A DNA stretch of 64,000 nucleotides from Emcibacter sp. SYSU 3D8 (lineage in GTDB: Bacteria; Pseudomonadota; Alphaproteobacteria; SMXS01): the NCBI RefSeq assembly GCF_039655875.1, contig NZ_JBBYXK010000004.1:1-64000 (forward strand), read 5' to 3'. The translations under genes were made by a program, and so were the position numbers. The notes beneath the pieces are model-generated. The model was not told where the DNA came from. It made no database searches and saw only the letters and a list, made by a program, of their open reading frames with translations. This document shows positions 38,698 to 48,870 of the stretch, piece after piece; position 1 is the first letter of the stretch; each line of letters opens with the position of its first letter.

Positions 38698-39182
38698 GGC
38701 CAGCAGGCGATGTCGGCGATGCTGTAGTCGCCCGCCAGGTATCCGGTCTTGCCGAGCTGGGTGTCCATCACCGTCAGCAGGCGCCTGGCCTCCCTTGTGT
38801 AGCGCTCCAGCGGATAGGCGTCGGCGACCGGTGCGTAGCGGATGAAGTGGTGAGCCTGGCCGTGGAGGGGGCCGATACCGGCCATCTGGAACATCAGCCA
38901 GGACAGGGCGCGGTGCCGGCCCTGCAGGTCAGCGGGCAGCAGCATGCCGGTCTTTTCCGCCAGATAGATCAGCACCGCCCCGGATTCGAACACGGTGCAG
39001 CCCGTCTCCGTGTCGATGATGGCGGGCAGCTTGCCATTGGGGTTGATCGCCTCCAGCCCAGGCCGCCAGCTTTCGGCCTCCAGCAGGTTGTAGGGGATCA
39101 CCCGGTAGGGCAGGCCGGTCTCCTCCAGCATGATGGAGACCTTGTGCCCGTTGGGCGTGGCGACCGTATGAAGGTCGATCAC
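38673..39182 (-). CDS. Glutathione S-transferase, C-terminally truncated
   Basis: 169 residues from GTG 39182, whose GTGA overlaps the sulfotransferase stop. IDLHTVATPNGHKVSIMLEETGLPYRVIPYN, NPNGKLPAIID and FESGAVLIYLAEKTG show a complete N-terminal thioredoxin-like domain with the glutathione-binding cis-Pro and ES motif. The helical domain ends abruptly at YSIADIACWPWIRAARR, 40-50 residues short of usual GSTs. It is therefore probably a damaged gene. The translational overlap shows it was once made together with the sulfotransferase. Confidence 0.75.
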   Translation of the reverse strand: MIDLHTVATPNGHKVSIMLEETGLPYRVIPYNLLEAESWRPGLEAINPNGKLPAIIDTETGCTVFESGAVLIYLAEKTGMLLPADLQGRHRALSWLMFQMAGIGPLHGQAHHFIRYAPVADAYPLERYTREARRLLTVMDTQLGKTGYLAGDYSIADIACWPWIRAARR

Positions 39183-40078
39183 AACTTGCCCGTGGCCAGC
39201 CAGCGGGCGCAGTCCTCGCCCAGCTGCTCGCGGGCCGTGGCTTCGTAGCGGGCGCTGTCCTCGGCGGTCAGGGTGTCGCGCCAGCGGCCGTTGACACCCT
39301 TGTTGATGAAGGTGGCCGCGCCGCCGTCCCAGAACACGCCGCCTAGCGGCGCCGACTTGGCGGCGTTCGCCTTCATGTAGTCGAAACCGCAATGCTCGAC
39401 GATGGCGGGGAAATGGTTCTCGTCGATGGCGATATCGAGGAAGCCGGCCATGCGCCGGATCTCGCCGGGCATGTCGCGCTTGAGGTCGTCGAAATGGATC
39501 AGCAGCACGTTGGGGAGATGGCGGATTTCCCACCATGACCGGATGTTCCCCCAGAACGGCCAGAACGGGTGGCCGTCGCGGTCCATCCAGTCGAGGAAAT
39601 ATTGCCGGATTGATTCCGGCGGCCGTTCGATCGGCGGCCCGACCCGGCCCGGCGCGTCATTCAGCATGTCGTACCAGGTCTGGTTGGCGTTGGCGTGGTG
39701 GTTGTACATGCTCCACACCACGTCGCGGCCGTCGCGGCCGATATAGATGTATTTGGCCTGTGGCGAGAACACCAATGCATCGACCGGCAGATGGGTCTTC
39801 AGGAAGCGCCGGTGGGTCTGCGCCTCGATCGCGGGCAGCTTGACCTCCTTGGGCGGCACCCGCAGATCGACCCAGGGCGACATCTCGCCCACATCCACGT
39901 CCGCCGATCCGTTGAACACCAGCTGGCCGACGATCTGCTGCGTCCAGGTGGTGCCCGATTTGCCGTAGGTGCCGACGATGATGTCGCCGTCGCGAAAATT
40001 GAAATCGTTCCACACCGTCGAATCGAAGTGATGGTTCTGGAATTCGCGCGTCTTTTGCGGCCAGGTCGGATCGTTCAT
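39179..40078 (-). CDS. PAPS-dependent sulfotransferase (cytosolic type)
   Basis: 299 residues. It would transfer sulfate from PAPS to a hydroxyl or amine. The 5'-phosphosulfate loop is TYGKSGTTWTQQI (Lys40), the probable catalytic histidine is in FLKTHLP (His96), the 3'-phosphate region is YIGRDGRDVVWSMYNHH, and FINKGVNGRWRD is the conserved C-terminal PAPS-binding loop. This is the Sulfotransfer_1 family of animal aryl/steroid sulfotransferases, uncommon in bacteria. It sits 14 bases after a VOC-like gene and overlaps a GST, which suggests xenobiotic conjugation. The acceptor is unknown. Confidence 0.92.
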   Translation of the reverse strand: MNDPTWPQKTREFQNHHFDSTVWNDFNFRDGDIIVGTYGKSGTTWTQQIVGQLVFNGSADVDVGEMSPWVDLRVPPKEVKLPAIEAQTHRRFLKTHLPVDALVFSPQAKYIYIGRDGRDVVWSMYNHHANANQTWYDMLNDAPGRVGPPIERPPESIRQYFLDWMDRDGHPFWPFWGNIRSWWEIRHLPNVLLIHFDDLKRDMPGEIRRMAGFLDIAIDENHFPAIVEHCGFDYMKANAAKSAPLGGVFWDGGAATFINKGVNGRWRDTLTAEDSARYEATAREQLGEDCARWLATGKL

Positions 40079-40092
40079 GGGCGCGGTACCTT

Positions 40093-40557
40093 TCAGGCGG
40101 CGCTGGCGGGTGACAGGAAAAGCTTCTCGAAATTCTCGATGGTGGCAAAGCCGAGATACTCGGCCTGGAACGCCGGCGTCAGAATTTCGAGCATGTAGAG
40201 ATTATCAACCCACAATTCGATCACGTGGAAGGGACCGCGGTCGTGGGTTTCGGTGCGCCAGCCTTCACGCTGGCCGATGGCGTGCACCTCGGCCTCGGAC
40301 CGGTCGACGCCGATCGCCAGATGAGCCTCCGACGGCGCTGCGGCGTGCCGCCGCTCGACCTGGGGGCCGCCCTCGCCGGGCAGCAGGACCTGGCCGGATG
40401 GATAGAATTCCACGGCTGTTCCCTTGTCGTCGCCCTTGATGGCGATGAACGAATCGGGAAAGACTGGAAAGGGCATCGACCGGCCCCTCCAGAGTTCGGC
40501 AAGCACACGGGCCGCCCGCTCGGGATCCCGTGACGGAAACGATGCGTGAAACAGCAT
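40093..40557 (-). CDS. VOC-like protein
   Basis: 154 residues from ATG 40557 (CAGGGGGTATCA site). MLFHASFPSRDPERAARVLAELW opens with a beta strand and helix as in glyoxalase/VOC modules, with EAHLAIGVDRSEAEVHAIGQREGW and FHVIELWVDNLYMLEIL later. The metal-ligand pattern is incomplete (His5, His97-like, Glu), so function is unclear. It is the first gene of a VOC-sulfotransferase-GST string with short or overlapping junctions. Confidence 0.65.
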   Translation of the reverse strand: MLFHASFPSRDPERAARVLAELWRGRSMPFPVFPDSFIAIKGDDKGTAVEFYPSGQVLLPGEGGPQVERRHAAAPSEAHLAIGVDRSEAEVHAIGQREGWRTETHDRGPFHVIELWVDNLYMLEILTPAFQAEYLGFATIENFEKLFLSPASAA

Positions 40558-40723
40558 TGATACCCCCTGGGCAAGGACGTTAGCCGGCACGGTCGCAGCG
40601 TCTCAGCCTAACCCAACCGCCCGGTGTGGACGAGATGTAGGATCGGAATACCTCCCGTTCCAGCGTGCGACCGATCAAACCGCCGGTGCAGAACTGCACA
40701 TCCTGCCGGGCGGCCGAAAGCCG

Positions 40724-41353
40724 CTACGCCTGCGCGCTTGGGCGGCCGCTGACGGCCGCGTACCAGCGCTGTAGATTGCCTTGATCCTCGCCGATGCGCG
40801 CCTTGATGGTCCGTGCGAAATCGATGGCGACCATGGCGGTGATGTCGGCGATGCTGTAGCGCTCGCCGGCCACATACTCGGTCTCGCCCAGCCGCTGCTC
40901 CAGCAGCACGAGGAAATTGGCGAAGCGCACCTTGCCGCGTTCGGCCAGTTCGGGAATCTGGGCGAAATCGGCCGGACCGGTGACGCTGCGATCCTTGAAG
41001 AACGGGCTGCTGTTGCGAAAGCCCTCGGCGACGGCGGCAAAGCCGTGCTGCTCGACGCGGCGATCCCACATCATCACCAGAGCACGCTCCAGCGGGTTGC
41101 GGCCGCACAGCGGCGGGTCCGGATAGACCTCTTCGAGATAGCGGCAGATGGCCGTGCTCTCGGTGATGATGGTGCCGTCGTCCAGCACCAGCGACGGTAC
41201 CTCGGCCAGGGGATTGATCCGGCGATAGTCGTCGTTCAGCTGGGCCCTCGAGCCCAGGTCAACCTCGATCCGGGGGATGTCGAGGCCCTTCTCGGCAACG
41301 AAAACCCGGACGCGGCGCGCATTGGGCGCCATCTTGAAGTCATACAGCTGCAT
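40724..41353 (-). CDS. Glutathione S-transferase family protein
   Basis: 209 residues, full length. N-terminal thioredoxin fold (MQLYDFKMAPNARRVRVFVAEKGLDIPRIEVDL; NPLAEVPSLVLDDGTIITESTAICRYLEEVYP) and C-terminal helical domain (YVAGERYSIADITAMVAIDFAR, WYAAVSGRPSA). The Ser/Tyr-like catalytic position lies in MAPNARRV. GGAGGACACC precedes the ATG. It lies upstream of, and in the same direction as, the VOC-sulfotransferase-GST genes and is divergent from an SDR. Confidence 0.92.
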   Translation of the reverse strand: MQLYDFKMAPNARRVRVFVAEKGLDIPRIEVDLGSRAQLNDDYRRINPLAEVPSLVLDDGTIITESTAICRYLEEVYPDPPLCGRNPLERALVMMWDRRVEQHGFAAVAEGFRNSSPFFKDRSVTGPADFAQIPELAERGKVRFANFLVLLEQRLGETEYVAGERYSIADITAMVAIDFARTIKARIGEDQGNLQRWYAAVSGRPSAQA

Positions 41354-41599
41354 GGTGTCCTCCAGTTCTTTGCCGCACGTTAAGGCGCACCGGCCGGAAG
41401 GCGCAAGCGCCGGACCGGGCCAGCGGTAACGGTTTCGCGAGGGGTCACGTGACTGGTATCCGAAAGTTCGGCTCAGCTGATGGCGCGGGACGTCTGCACG
41501 TCCACGACGATGCCCGAGACGATGGCGGTCACTTTGTGACTTCCACCGACGAAACCCTGTGGTAACAATGGCCGCGGATTCACGGGCGGAGGAAAAATA

Positions 41600-42511
41600 A
41601 TGGCCATCAGGTTCGACGGACGGGTCGCGATTGTCACGGGTGCGGGCGGCGGCGTGGGCAGGGCCCATGCCATGGAACTGGCGCGCCGCGGCGCGAAGGT
41701 CGTGGTCAACGATCTCGGCGGCGCCATCGACGGCAGCGGCGGATCGAGCGCGGCGGCGGATGCTGTGGTGGCCGAGATCAAGGCCGCGGGCGGCGAGGCC
41801 ATGTCCGACGGCTGCAGCGTCACCGACGAGGGCGGCGTCGCCAACATGGTCCAGAAGATCATGGACAGCTGGGGCCGCATCGACATCCTGATCAACAATG
41901 CCGGCATCCTGCGCGACAAGACCTTCGGCAAGATGGACATCGCCGATTTCCGGGCGGTGCTGGACGTGCATCTGATGGGCTCGGTGATCTGCTCGCGCGC
42001 CGTCTGGCCGATCATGCGCCAGCAGCAATATGGGCGCATCGTCGTCACCACCTCGGTGACCGGCCTGCACGGCAATTTCGGCCAGACCAATTACGGCGCG
42101 GCCAAGGCCGGCCTTTACGGCTTCATGAACGTGGCCAAGCTTGAAGGCGAGCGCGACAACATCCGCGTCAACACCATCTCGCCCTTCGCGCTGACCCGCA
42201 TGACCGAAAGCATGATCACCGGCGAGCGCGCGGCCATGTACGCGCCCGAACTGGTGTCGCCTGCAGTCATGTATCTGGTCAGCGAGGACGCGCCCACCGG
42301 CATGATCCTCAGCGCCGGCGCGGGCACCGTCTCGCGCGCCGCCATGGTCGAGACCCAGGGCGTCAACTTCGGCATGAACATCACCGCCGAGGATGTTGCC
42401 GCCCATATCGACGAGATCGGCGACATGTCGACCGCCAGGCCCATGCGCGATGCAACCGAGCAGAGCAAGAAGAATGCGGAGACGCTGGCCAAGGCGCCGG
42501 TGAAAGGCTGA
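41600..42511 (+). CDS. SDR family oxidoreductase, similar to multifunctional-enzyme type 2 hydroxyacyl-CoA dehydrogenases
   Basis: 303 residues. TGAGGGVGRAHAMELARRGAKVVVNDLGG is the cofactor motif, with the insert GGAIDGSGGSSAAADAVVAEIKAAGG typical of (3R)-hydroxyacyl-CoA dehydrogenase domains of MFE-2. Further motifs are NNAGILRDKTFGKM, the catalytic TTSVTGLHGNFGQTNYGAAKAG, and a long C-terminal tail. It probably oxidises a 3-hydroxyacyl-CoA, perhaps from steroid or fatty-acid side chains. AGGAAAAATA precedes the start. A strong terminator follows. Confidence 0.92.
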   Translation: MAIRFDGRVAIVTGAGGGVGRAHAMELARRGAKVVVNDLGGAIDGSGGSSAAADAVVAEIKAAGGEAMSDGCSVTDEGGVANMVQKIMDSWGRIDILINNAGILRDKTFGKMDIADFRAVLDVHLMGSVICSRAVWPIMRQQQYGRIVVTTSVTGLHGNFGQTNYGAAKAGLYGFMNVAKLEGERDNIRVNTISPFALTRMTESMITGERAAMYAPELVSPAVMYLVSEDAPTGMILSAGAGTVSRAAMVETQGVNFGMNITAEDVAAHIDEIGDMSTARPMRDATEQSKKNAETLAKAPVKG

Positions 42512-42541
42512 TCGGCCTTACGGAACAAGGGAGCGAGGGCA

Positions 42542-42580
42542 GGCCCGGCGCCGCGGGGACTCGGCGCCGGGCCGTTCTTT
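42542..42580 (+). terminator. Strong hairpin terminator between SDR and ribH2
   Basis: GGCCCGGCGCC (42542-42552) and GGCGCCGGGCC (42563-42573) form a perfect 11-bp stem, followed by GTTCTTT on the plus strand. It lies 31 bases after the SDR stop and just past the convergent ribH2 end. Confidence 0.7.
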
Positions 42581-42586
42581 GCTGAA

Positions 42587-43084
42587 CTAGGCCGCCGCCC
42601 TCGCGTCGCCGGCCTTCAACTGCCGCATGTTGGCCAGCGTCTGCGCGCAGGCGCCGGCCACTTCCGTACCCTTGATCACGAAGTGATCGCGGAAGAAGCG
42701 GTGATGCTCGTCGTGTTCGTGGAAATGCCGCGGCGTCAGCACGGCCGACAGCACCGGCACGTCGGTATCGAGTTGCACCCGCATCAGCCCGCTGATCACG
42801 GCATCCGACACATATTCGTGGGCGTATATGCCGCCATTGACCACAAGGCCGGTGGCGACGATGGCGTCATAGCGTCCCGATGCCGCCAGGATCTTGGCGT
42901 GCAGCGGAATCTCGAACACGCCGGGAACCTCGAAGAAGTCCATGGCGCTTTCGGGAATGCCGCGCTTGTCCATCTCGCGGACGAACGCGGTTCGGCACTG
43001 GTCGACGATGTCGCGGTGCCAGCAGGCCTGGATGAAGGCGATCCTGCCTGTATCGGTGGTGGTGTTCTGGTTGCTCTGATTCAT
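42587..43084 (-). CDS. ribH: 6,7-dimethyl-8-ribityllumazine synthase, type II (RibH2-like)
   Basis: 165 residues. It condenses 5-amino-6-ribitylaminouracil with dihydroxybutanone phosphate to lumazine, the step before riboflavin synthase. GRIAFIQACWHRDIVDQCRTAF, FEVPGVFEIPLHAKILAASGRYDAIVATGLVVNGGIYAHEYV, VLSAVLTPRHFHEHDEHHRFFRDHF closely follow the Brucella RibH2 type, which is decameric and expressed separately from the main rib genes. AAAGGGAGCACC precedes the ATG. An FMN riboswitch lies just upstream. Confidence 0.93.
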   Translation of the reverse strand: MNQSNQNTTTDTGRIAFIQACWHRDIVDQCRTAFVREMDKRGIPESAMDFFEVPGVFEIPLHAKILAASGRYDAIVATGLVVNGGIYAHEYVSDAVISGLMRVQLDTDVPVLSAVLTPRHFHEHDEHHRFFRDHFVIKGTEVAGACAQTLANMRQLKAGDARAAA

Positions 43085-43167
43085 GGTGCTCCCTTTCGCA
43101 AAGCAAGAATCAGGGCGCACGGGCCACAGCACGGCTGATCGCTTGCGCGCATCGCCGCTCTGGACGC

Positions 43168-43306
43168 CGTTCTCTTCCATCCGGACTATGACCGTCGGCT
43201 TCGGAATTGCACCGAATCTGCTGACCCTGGCGAGACGTGCCAGGCGCTCGCGGGCTTGCGCCGAAGCGCTTACCGCCGGTGGGGACTTTCACCCCGCCCC
43301 GAGAAC
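43168..43306 (-). promoter_or_regulatory. FMN riboswitch (RFN element) upstream of ribH2
   Basis: On the minus strand the RFN blocks appear in order: GGGGCGGGGTGAAAGTCCCC, ACCGGCGGTAA, AGCCCGCGAGCG, GCAGATTCGGTGCAATTCCG, AAGCCGACGGTCATAGTCCGG, and ATGGAAGAGA. The helices around them pair as expected for the FMN aptamer. It ends about 84 bases before the ribH2 start and should reduce expression when FMN is plentiful. Confidence 0.96.
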
Positions 43307-43384
43307 GTGCCGTGCCGGACCATCCGACACGACAGACTGTTTTTAGCTTGGGTGTTCTAAGGGCGCAATGCTCCGCCAGCAACA

Positions 43385-44011
43385 TCAGTCCTCATCGAAC
43401 TCGGCAAACGCTCGCTCACAGGTGAAGAAAGCCCCGTCGAGACGAACAAGCAGGTGCGCCATTCGATAGGCCTTCTGGTCGAGCACCGCAAAGGAAACGC
43501 CTTGCGCTTCCATCTCCTGGCATACGATCTGCCGTATGGCCTCCGGTCCCTGGGCTGCGAGATAGGATCGACGGCTGGTGATCTGTACGAACCCTGCCAA
43601 TGTGTCGCACGCGTTGAGGAAGTCGGACGCACCTTTGGATGCATTCGACGTCCTGAGATAGTCATGGACCTTGGCATGGAGAGCCAATGGGTCCGGGAGA
43701 GGGGCATTGCCGTAGATCGCGAAGATTGGTGGATGAGCCCATGCGTGATTGGCAAGCAGGGTGACCTCGAAATCTTCCAATGCTTCGTCGGATCGATCGT
43801 CGAAGGCGATGGGTAGGTAGACGAAGCCCTCACCGATCTCCTCGAAGACGAGAGACATGGTTCGCGAGGTGTAATAGTCCTCGTTACCCAACCACCAAGC
43901 GTAGCCCTTTACCGAGATGCGAAGTCCGTTCCCCGCGGCTTCGAAGGACGTAATGGAAGTTGGATGGTGGACTGCGCGTTTCTGAAGCAGTTCCAGTAGG
44001 TCAACTCGCAT
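43385..44011 (-). CDS. Hypothetical protein
   Basis: 208 residues, family not recognised. It begins MRVDLLELLQKRAVHHPTSITSFEA and contains mixed helical and strand segments (SVKGYAWWLGNEDYYTSRTMSLVFEEIGEGFVYLPIAFDD) without signal peptide or membrane helix, so it is probably cytoplasmic. Base composition is less GC-rich than its neighbours, suggesting recent acquisition. It lies 22 bases after the TetR gene on the same strand and just upstream of the riboswitch-ribH2 unit. A longer start at 44047 is possible. Confidence 0.65.
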   Translation of the reverse strand: MRVDLLELLQKRAVHHPTSITSFEAAGNGLRISVKGYAWWLGNEDYYTSRTMSLVFEEIGEGFVYLPIAFDDRSDEALEDFEVTLLANHAWAHPPIFAIYGNAPLPDPLALHAKVHDYLRTSNASKGASDFLNACDTLAGFVQITSRRSYLAAQGPEAIRQIVCQEMEAQGVSFAVLDQKAYRMAHLLVRLDGAFFTCERAFAEFDED

Positions 44012-44033
44012 GGGTTGCCTTGCTGCCTTGCCG

Positions 44034-44594
44034 TCAGCCCGCGTCATCGATGATCACCGAAGCGGCGCGCTTGGCCTGGCGGGCGGCGATGGGGGCGCCG
44101 AACTCGTGGGCCACGGCAATGGCGCCCTCGTGCAGCAGCAGCAATTGCTGCGCCAGGTTGCGCGGATCCTTCAGCCGGGCCGACTGGGCGTTTTCGAGCA
44201 TGTAGTCGAACACGGCGCGTTTCTGGGCGGCGGCGGCGGCATGGATCTGGTTGTTCTGCGCGCTGTATTCGCTGGCTGCCTTCATGAACACGCAGCCGTT
44301 GAACGCCTCTTGCTCGAACCATTCCTCCAGCGCGTCGAAAATGGCGAGCAGGCGCTCGCCCGGCTCCTCGGCGAGGCTGTCGGCGCGCTCGCGCAGCCAG
44401 GCGATGTATCGGGCGCCCTCCAGTTCCAGCGCGGCGACGATCAACTCGTCCTTCGACTTGAAGTGATTGTAGAGCGTCATCTTGGCGACGCCGGCCTGGG
44501 CCAGGATGGTGTCGATGCCGGTGGCGTGGAAGCCGTCGCGCTGGAACAGGGCGGCGGCGGTGCCGACGAGATGGTCGCGCTTGGGACTGGGCAT
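44034..44594 (-). CDS. TetR/AcrR family transcriptional regulator
   Basis: 186 residues. The N-terminal helix-turn-helix (RDHLVGTAAALFQRDGFHATGIDTILAQAGVAKMTLYNHFKSKDELIVAALE) is typical of TetR. The C-terminal domain (FNGCVFMKAASEYS, LHEGAIAVAHEFG) resembles regulators of small xenobiotic ligands. It is followed by the hypothetical gene and preceded by a 127-base gap before the patatin gene end. A candidate regulator for nearby detoxification genes; its target is unknown. Confidence 0.9.
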   Translation of the reverse strand: MPSPKRDHLVGTAAALFQRDGFHATGIDTILAQAGVAKMTLYNHFKSKDELIVAALELEGARYIAWLRERADSLAEEPGERLLAIFDALEEWFEQEAFNGCVFMKAASEYSAQNNQIHAAAAAQKRAVFDYMLENAQSARLKDPRNLAQQLLLLHEGAIAVAHEFGAPIAARQAKRAASVIIDDAG

Positions 44595-44721
44595 GGCACA
44601 CCTAAGGCAAACAGGTCTGTTTAGCCATATGTAGTATTACGGTCCGCTGCGCGCAACAGGATTTGGTCCTTTGACCGCCGTAAACCCCGGACTGGAGGCC
44701 TGCATGGGAAGGTGAGGCGGA

Positions 44722-46500
44722 TTATGACAGCAAGCCTCGGTCGCCCAGGTCCTTCTTGATCGCCTCCAGCGCCCTGTCCTTGATCAGCGACTTGAGCTTG
44801 CTTCTCGCGATCCATCCGACGAGATCGCCGATGGCGCCCTCTCCCATGCCGAGGTTCTTGAGCAGTCCCTTGACGGTGCCGCTGGACACCTTGCCCGCCC
44901 GGTTGGCGATTTTCGACTTCAGTTTCGCCTCCACGTCGCGCTTGTAATCGAGGCGCGGCCAGGCCGGAGCCTTGCACTCTTCGGCGGCGGTGCCCACGAG
45001 CGGTATCAGCTGAACGAAGTCCTGGTCCGCCACCCACGGGCCGTTGGGCATGGGCTTGGTCAGAGACCGGAACGCCGTGAGGTTGCCGGCGGTCTCGAAC
45101 GCGTCGGTCCAGCGGTGGACGATCGGGTTGTCCTTGTGGATGGCGAGGTGGGTGCGCAGGAATTGCTGGCAGTTCCGCCGGCCGAGGAAAAAATCGTGAC
45201 TGCGCAGGGATTCGTTCAGGAAGCCGGCGAAGCCGCCCAGGCCGGCAGAGGCGATATGGGTCTGGCCTTCCGGGATCCGGCCCCGCGTCGGGGCGATCAG
45301 GAACCGGCTGTACACGTTTTCGTGCAGCGCCAGCATGATCTCGTCGGGCCGGAAGCGCGCCTGGCGCTTCATGGTTCCCAGCAGATTGAGCGCCGTGGAG
45401 AACATGTCCGGCTTCTCGCCGGCAAAGCCCATCTCATGGGCGCGGCCTTCGTCGTCCGGAAATGGATCGATCATCAAGAGGGCCCGGTCGGCGGAAACCG
45501 GGTCGCGGGGATTGCGTTCGTCCGGCGCGCCCGACAGGGCGATGCGCGCAAATTCCAGCGGTTCGTTGTTCACGACGCCGCCATCGACGGTCCAGAAATC
45601 GTAAACGGGTTCCAGTTCGGCGGGCTTCATGTCCGGCGACACGGTGGGCGGGGTGCCGTCATCCGGCGCGCCTCCAGGCCGGGCCCAGATCTTGGCGTCG
45701 TAAAGCTGGCGCGAGTTCCGGAAGCGGCGCGCGGGCAGGCCGACAGGGAACGCCGACGTGGACAGCGCGGCCTCCAGCAATCTCTCCCATCCGTCCTGGG
45801 AACTTCCCTGGGTGCCGGGGAAGTTCACCGGGCTGGCCGCCACGGGTATGGCTTCGGGCTTGCCGTTGCCCGTGCCGCTGACCGCAAAGTGGGCATAGTC
45901 GCCATGGGTCAGCACGCGATGACCGCGCACCGGGTCGGCCGCAACCATCTGGATCAGGTAGGGGACACCGCGCAGGTTGGCGATGCTGAGGTAAAGCTGC
46001 AGCGGGTTGGCGATCCAGCCCGGCTTCGGCACATCCGGCCCGCCGATCGCCTTCCGCGTGGCCTTCGCCAGATTGGCCGCGACAATGTCCAGGGACGTGC
46101 CGTCGAGCAGCGAATAGACCTGCCCATCCTTGCTGATGTCCTTGGTGCCCAGCATGTCGGCAAGATCGATGTCGGTTACCCAGCACTTGTAGAAGAGGTT
46201 CTTCTCCATCGCCGCCTTGTCCTGGGGCGAGCGCACGGGGGTATGACCGGTGAACGGCACCATGGCCACCAGCGCACTGGCGATACCGCCCGCCGAGGCG
46301 CCCGAGGATGCGCGAATGACGACCTTGTGGTCGGGCACGGCGGGGCCGCCATTGAGCGCCGCCAGCTTGGCGGCTTCCCATTCGCCGAGCGCTTCGAAGA
46401 GAAAGTCCAGGACGCCCGCGGTGTAGGCGCCGGCGGAGACCGCACCCGCCATGACCAGCCCAAGCTCGAACGTCTCCGGCGCCGGTTTGCGCTTTTGCAT
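44722..46500 (-). CDS. Patatin-like phospholipase
   Basis: 592 residues. FELGLVMAGAVSAGAYTAGVLDFLFEALG carries the oxyanion glycine-rich loop; Ser69 lies in GASAG (SSGASAGGIAS), the nucleophile elbow; and DGGVVNNEPLEFARIAL holds the catalytic aspartate of the Ser-Asp dyad. Two long inserts and a C-terminal helical extension make it larger than plant patatins, as in many bacterial members. The start 46500 was chosen over 46596 because the family sequence begins with the catalytic motif soon after. Acts on lipids, possibly at the membrane; it is divergent from ettA. Confidence 0.88.
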   Translation of the reverse strand: MQKRKPAPETFELGLVMAGAVSAGAYTAGVLDFLFEALGEWEAAKLAALNGGPAVPDHKVVIRASSGASAGGIASALVAMVPFTGHTPVRSPQDKAAMEKNLFYKCWVTDIDLADMLGTKDISKDGQVYSLLDGTSLDIVAANLAKATRKAIGGPDVPKPGWIANPLQLYLSIANLRGVPYLIQMVAADPVRGHRVLTHGDYAHFAVSGTGNGKPEAIPVAASPVNFPGTQGSSQDGWERLLEAALSTSAFPVGLPARRFRNSRQLYDAKIWARPGGAPDDGTPPTVSPDMKPAELEPVYDFWTVDGGVVNNEPLEFARIALSGAPDERNPRDPVSADRALLMIDPFPDDEGRAHEMGFAGEKPDMFSTALNLLGTMKRQARFRPDEIMLALHENVYSRFLIAPTRGRIPEGQTHIASAGLGGFAGFLNESLRSHDFFLGRRNCQQFLRTHLAIHKDNPIVHRWTDAFETAGNLTAFRSLTKPMPNGPWVADQDFVQLIPLVGTAAEECKAPAWPRLDYKRDVEAKLKSKIANRAGKVSSGTVKGLLKNLGMGEGAIGDLVGWIARSKLKSLIKDRALEAIKKDLGDRGLLS

Positions 46501-46719
46501 AATATTGCCTTTCCAGAACAACCGGCCCCCAGCGGTGCAAACATGCAGCCGCGCCCACCCGAGGGAAAGGCTCCTACAATAGATTTCGGGCTTCAAGCGA
46601 TTTCAGCGTGGTTTGTCGGCCGGTCATGACGGCCTACATACAATCGTCCGCCGACACTCTCGACGAAGTGGCCTTGCTGCCGCTATAAACCGGCCCACCC
46701 AATCAACAGGAGTCTCTCC

Positions 46720-48402
<1,683 letters not shown>

Positions 48403-48420
48403 AAACCGCGGGGGCAAGCG

Positions 48421-48870
48421 ATGGCCGACAGGTACAAGCTGATCCCCGAGGTCTATCTGATCCTGGAGCGCGGCGAACAGGTGCTGTTGCTGCGGCGCTT
48501 CCAGACCGGCTATGAGGACGGCAGGTACGGTCTGGTCGCCGGCCATCTCGAAGCGGGCGAAAGCGCCGTCGCGGGGATCATCCGCGAGGCGCGCGAGGAG
48601 GCGGGCATGGTTTTGCGCGAGCAGGACCTGCGCCTTGTGCACACGGTCCACCGCAATGTGGGGGAAGGGCGTATGGGCCTGTTCTTCCGCTGCCGCCGCT
48701 GGAGCGGCGAGCCGGTGAACGCCGAGCCGCACAAATGCGATGACCTGTCGTGGTTCTCCTATGACCGCCTGCCGGAGAACGTCATCCCCTATATCGGACA
48801 GGCGCTGACGCTGGCGCGGGCCGGCAAGGCCTATTCAGACGTGGGCTGGGACCAGACGTCGCCGGTCTAG
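48421..48870 (+). CDS. Nudix hydrolase
   Basis: 149 residues. The Nudix box GHLEAGESAVAGIIREAREEAGM fits G-x5-E-x7-REUxEExGU with all metal-binding glutamates. It follows ettA by 18 bases. The substrate is not evident; it hydrolyses a nucleoside diphosphate linked to another moiety. Its stop codon overlaps that of the convergent dioxygenase gene as CTAG. Confidence 0.92.
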   Translation: MADRYKLIPEVYLILERGEQVLLLRRFQTGYEDGRYGLVAGHLEAGESAVAGIIREAREEAGMVLREQDLRLVHTVHRNVGEGRMGLFFRCRRWSGEPVNAEPHKCDDLSWFSYDRLPENVIPYIGQALTLARAGKAYSDVGWDQTSPV

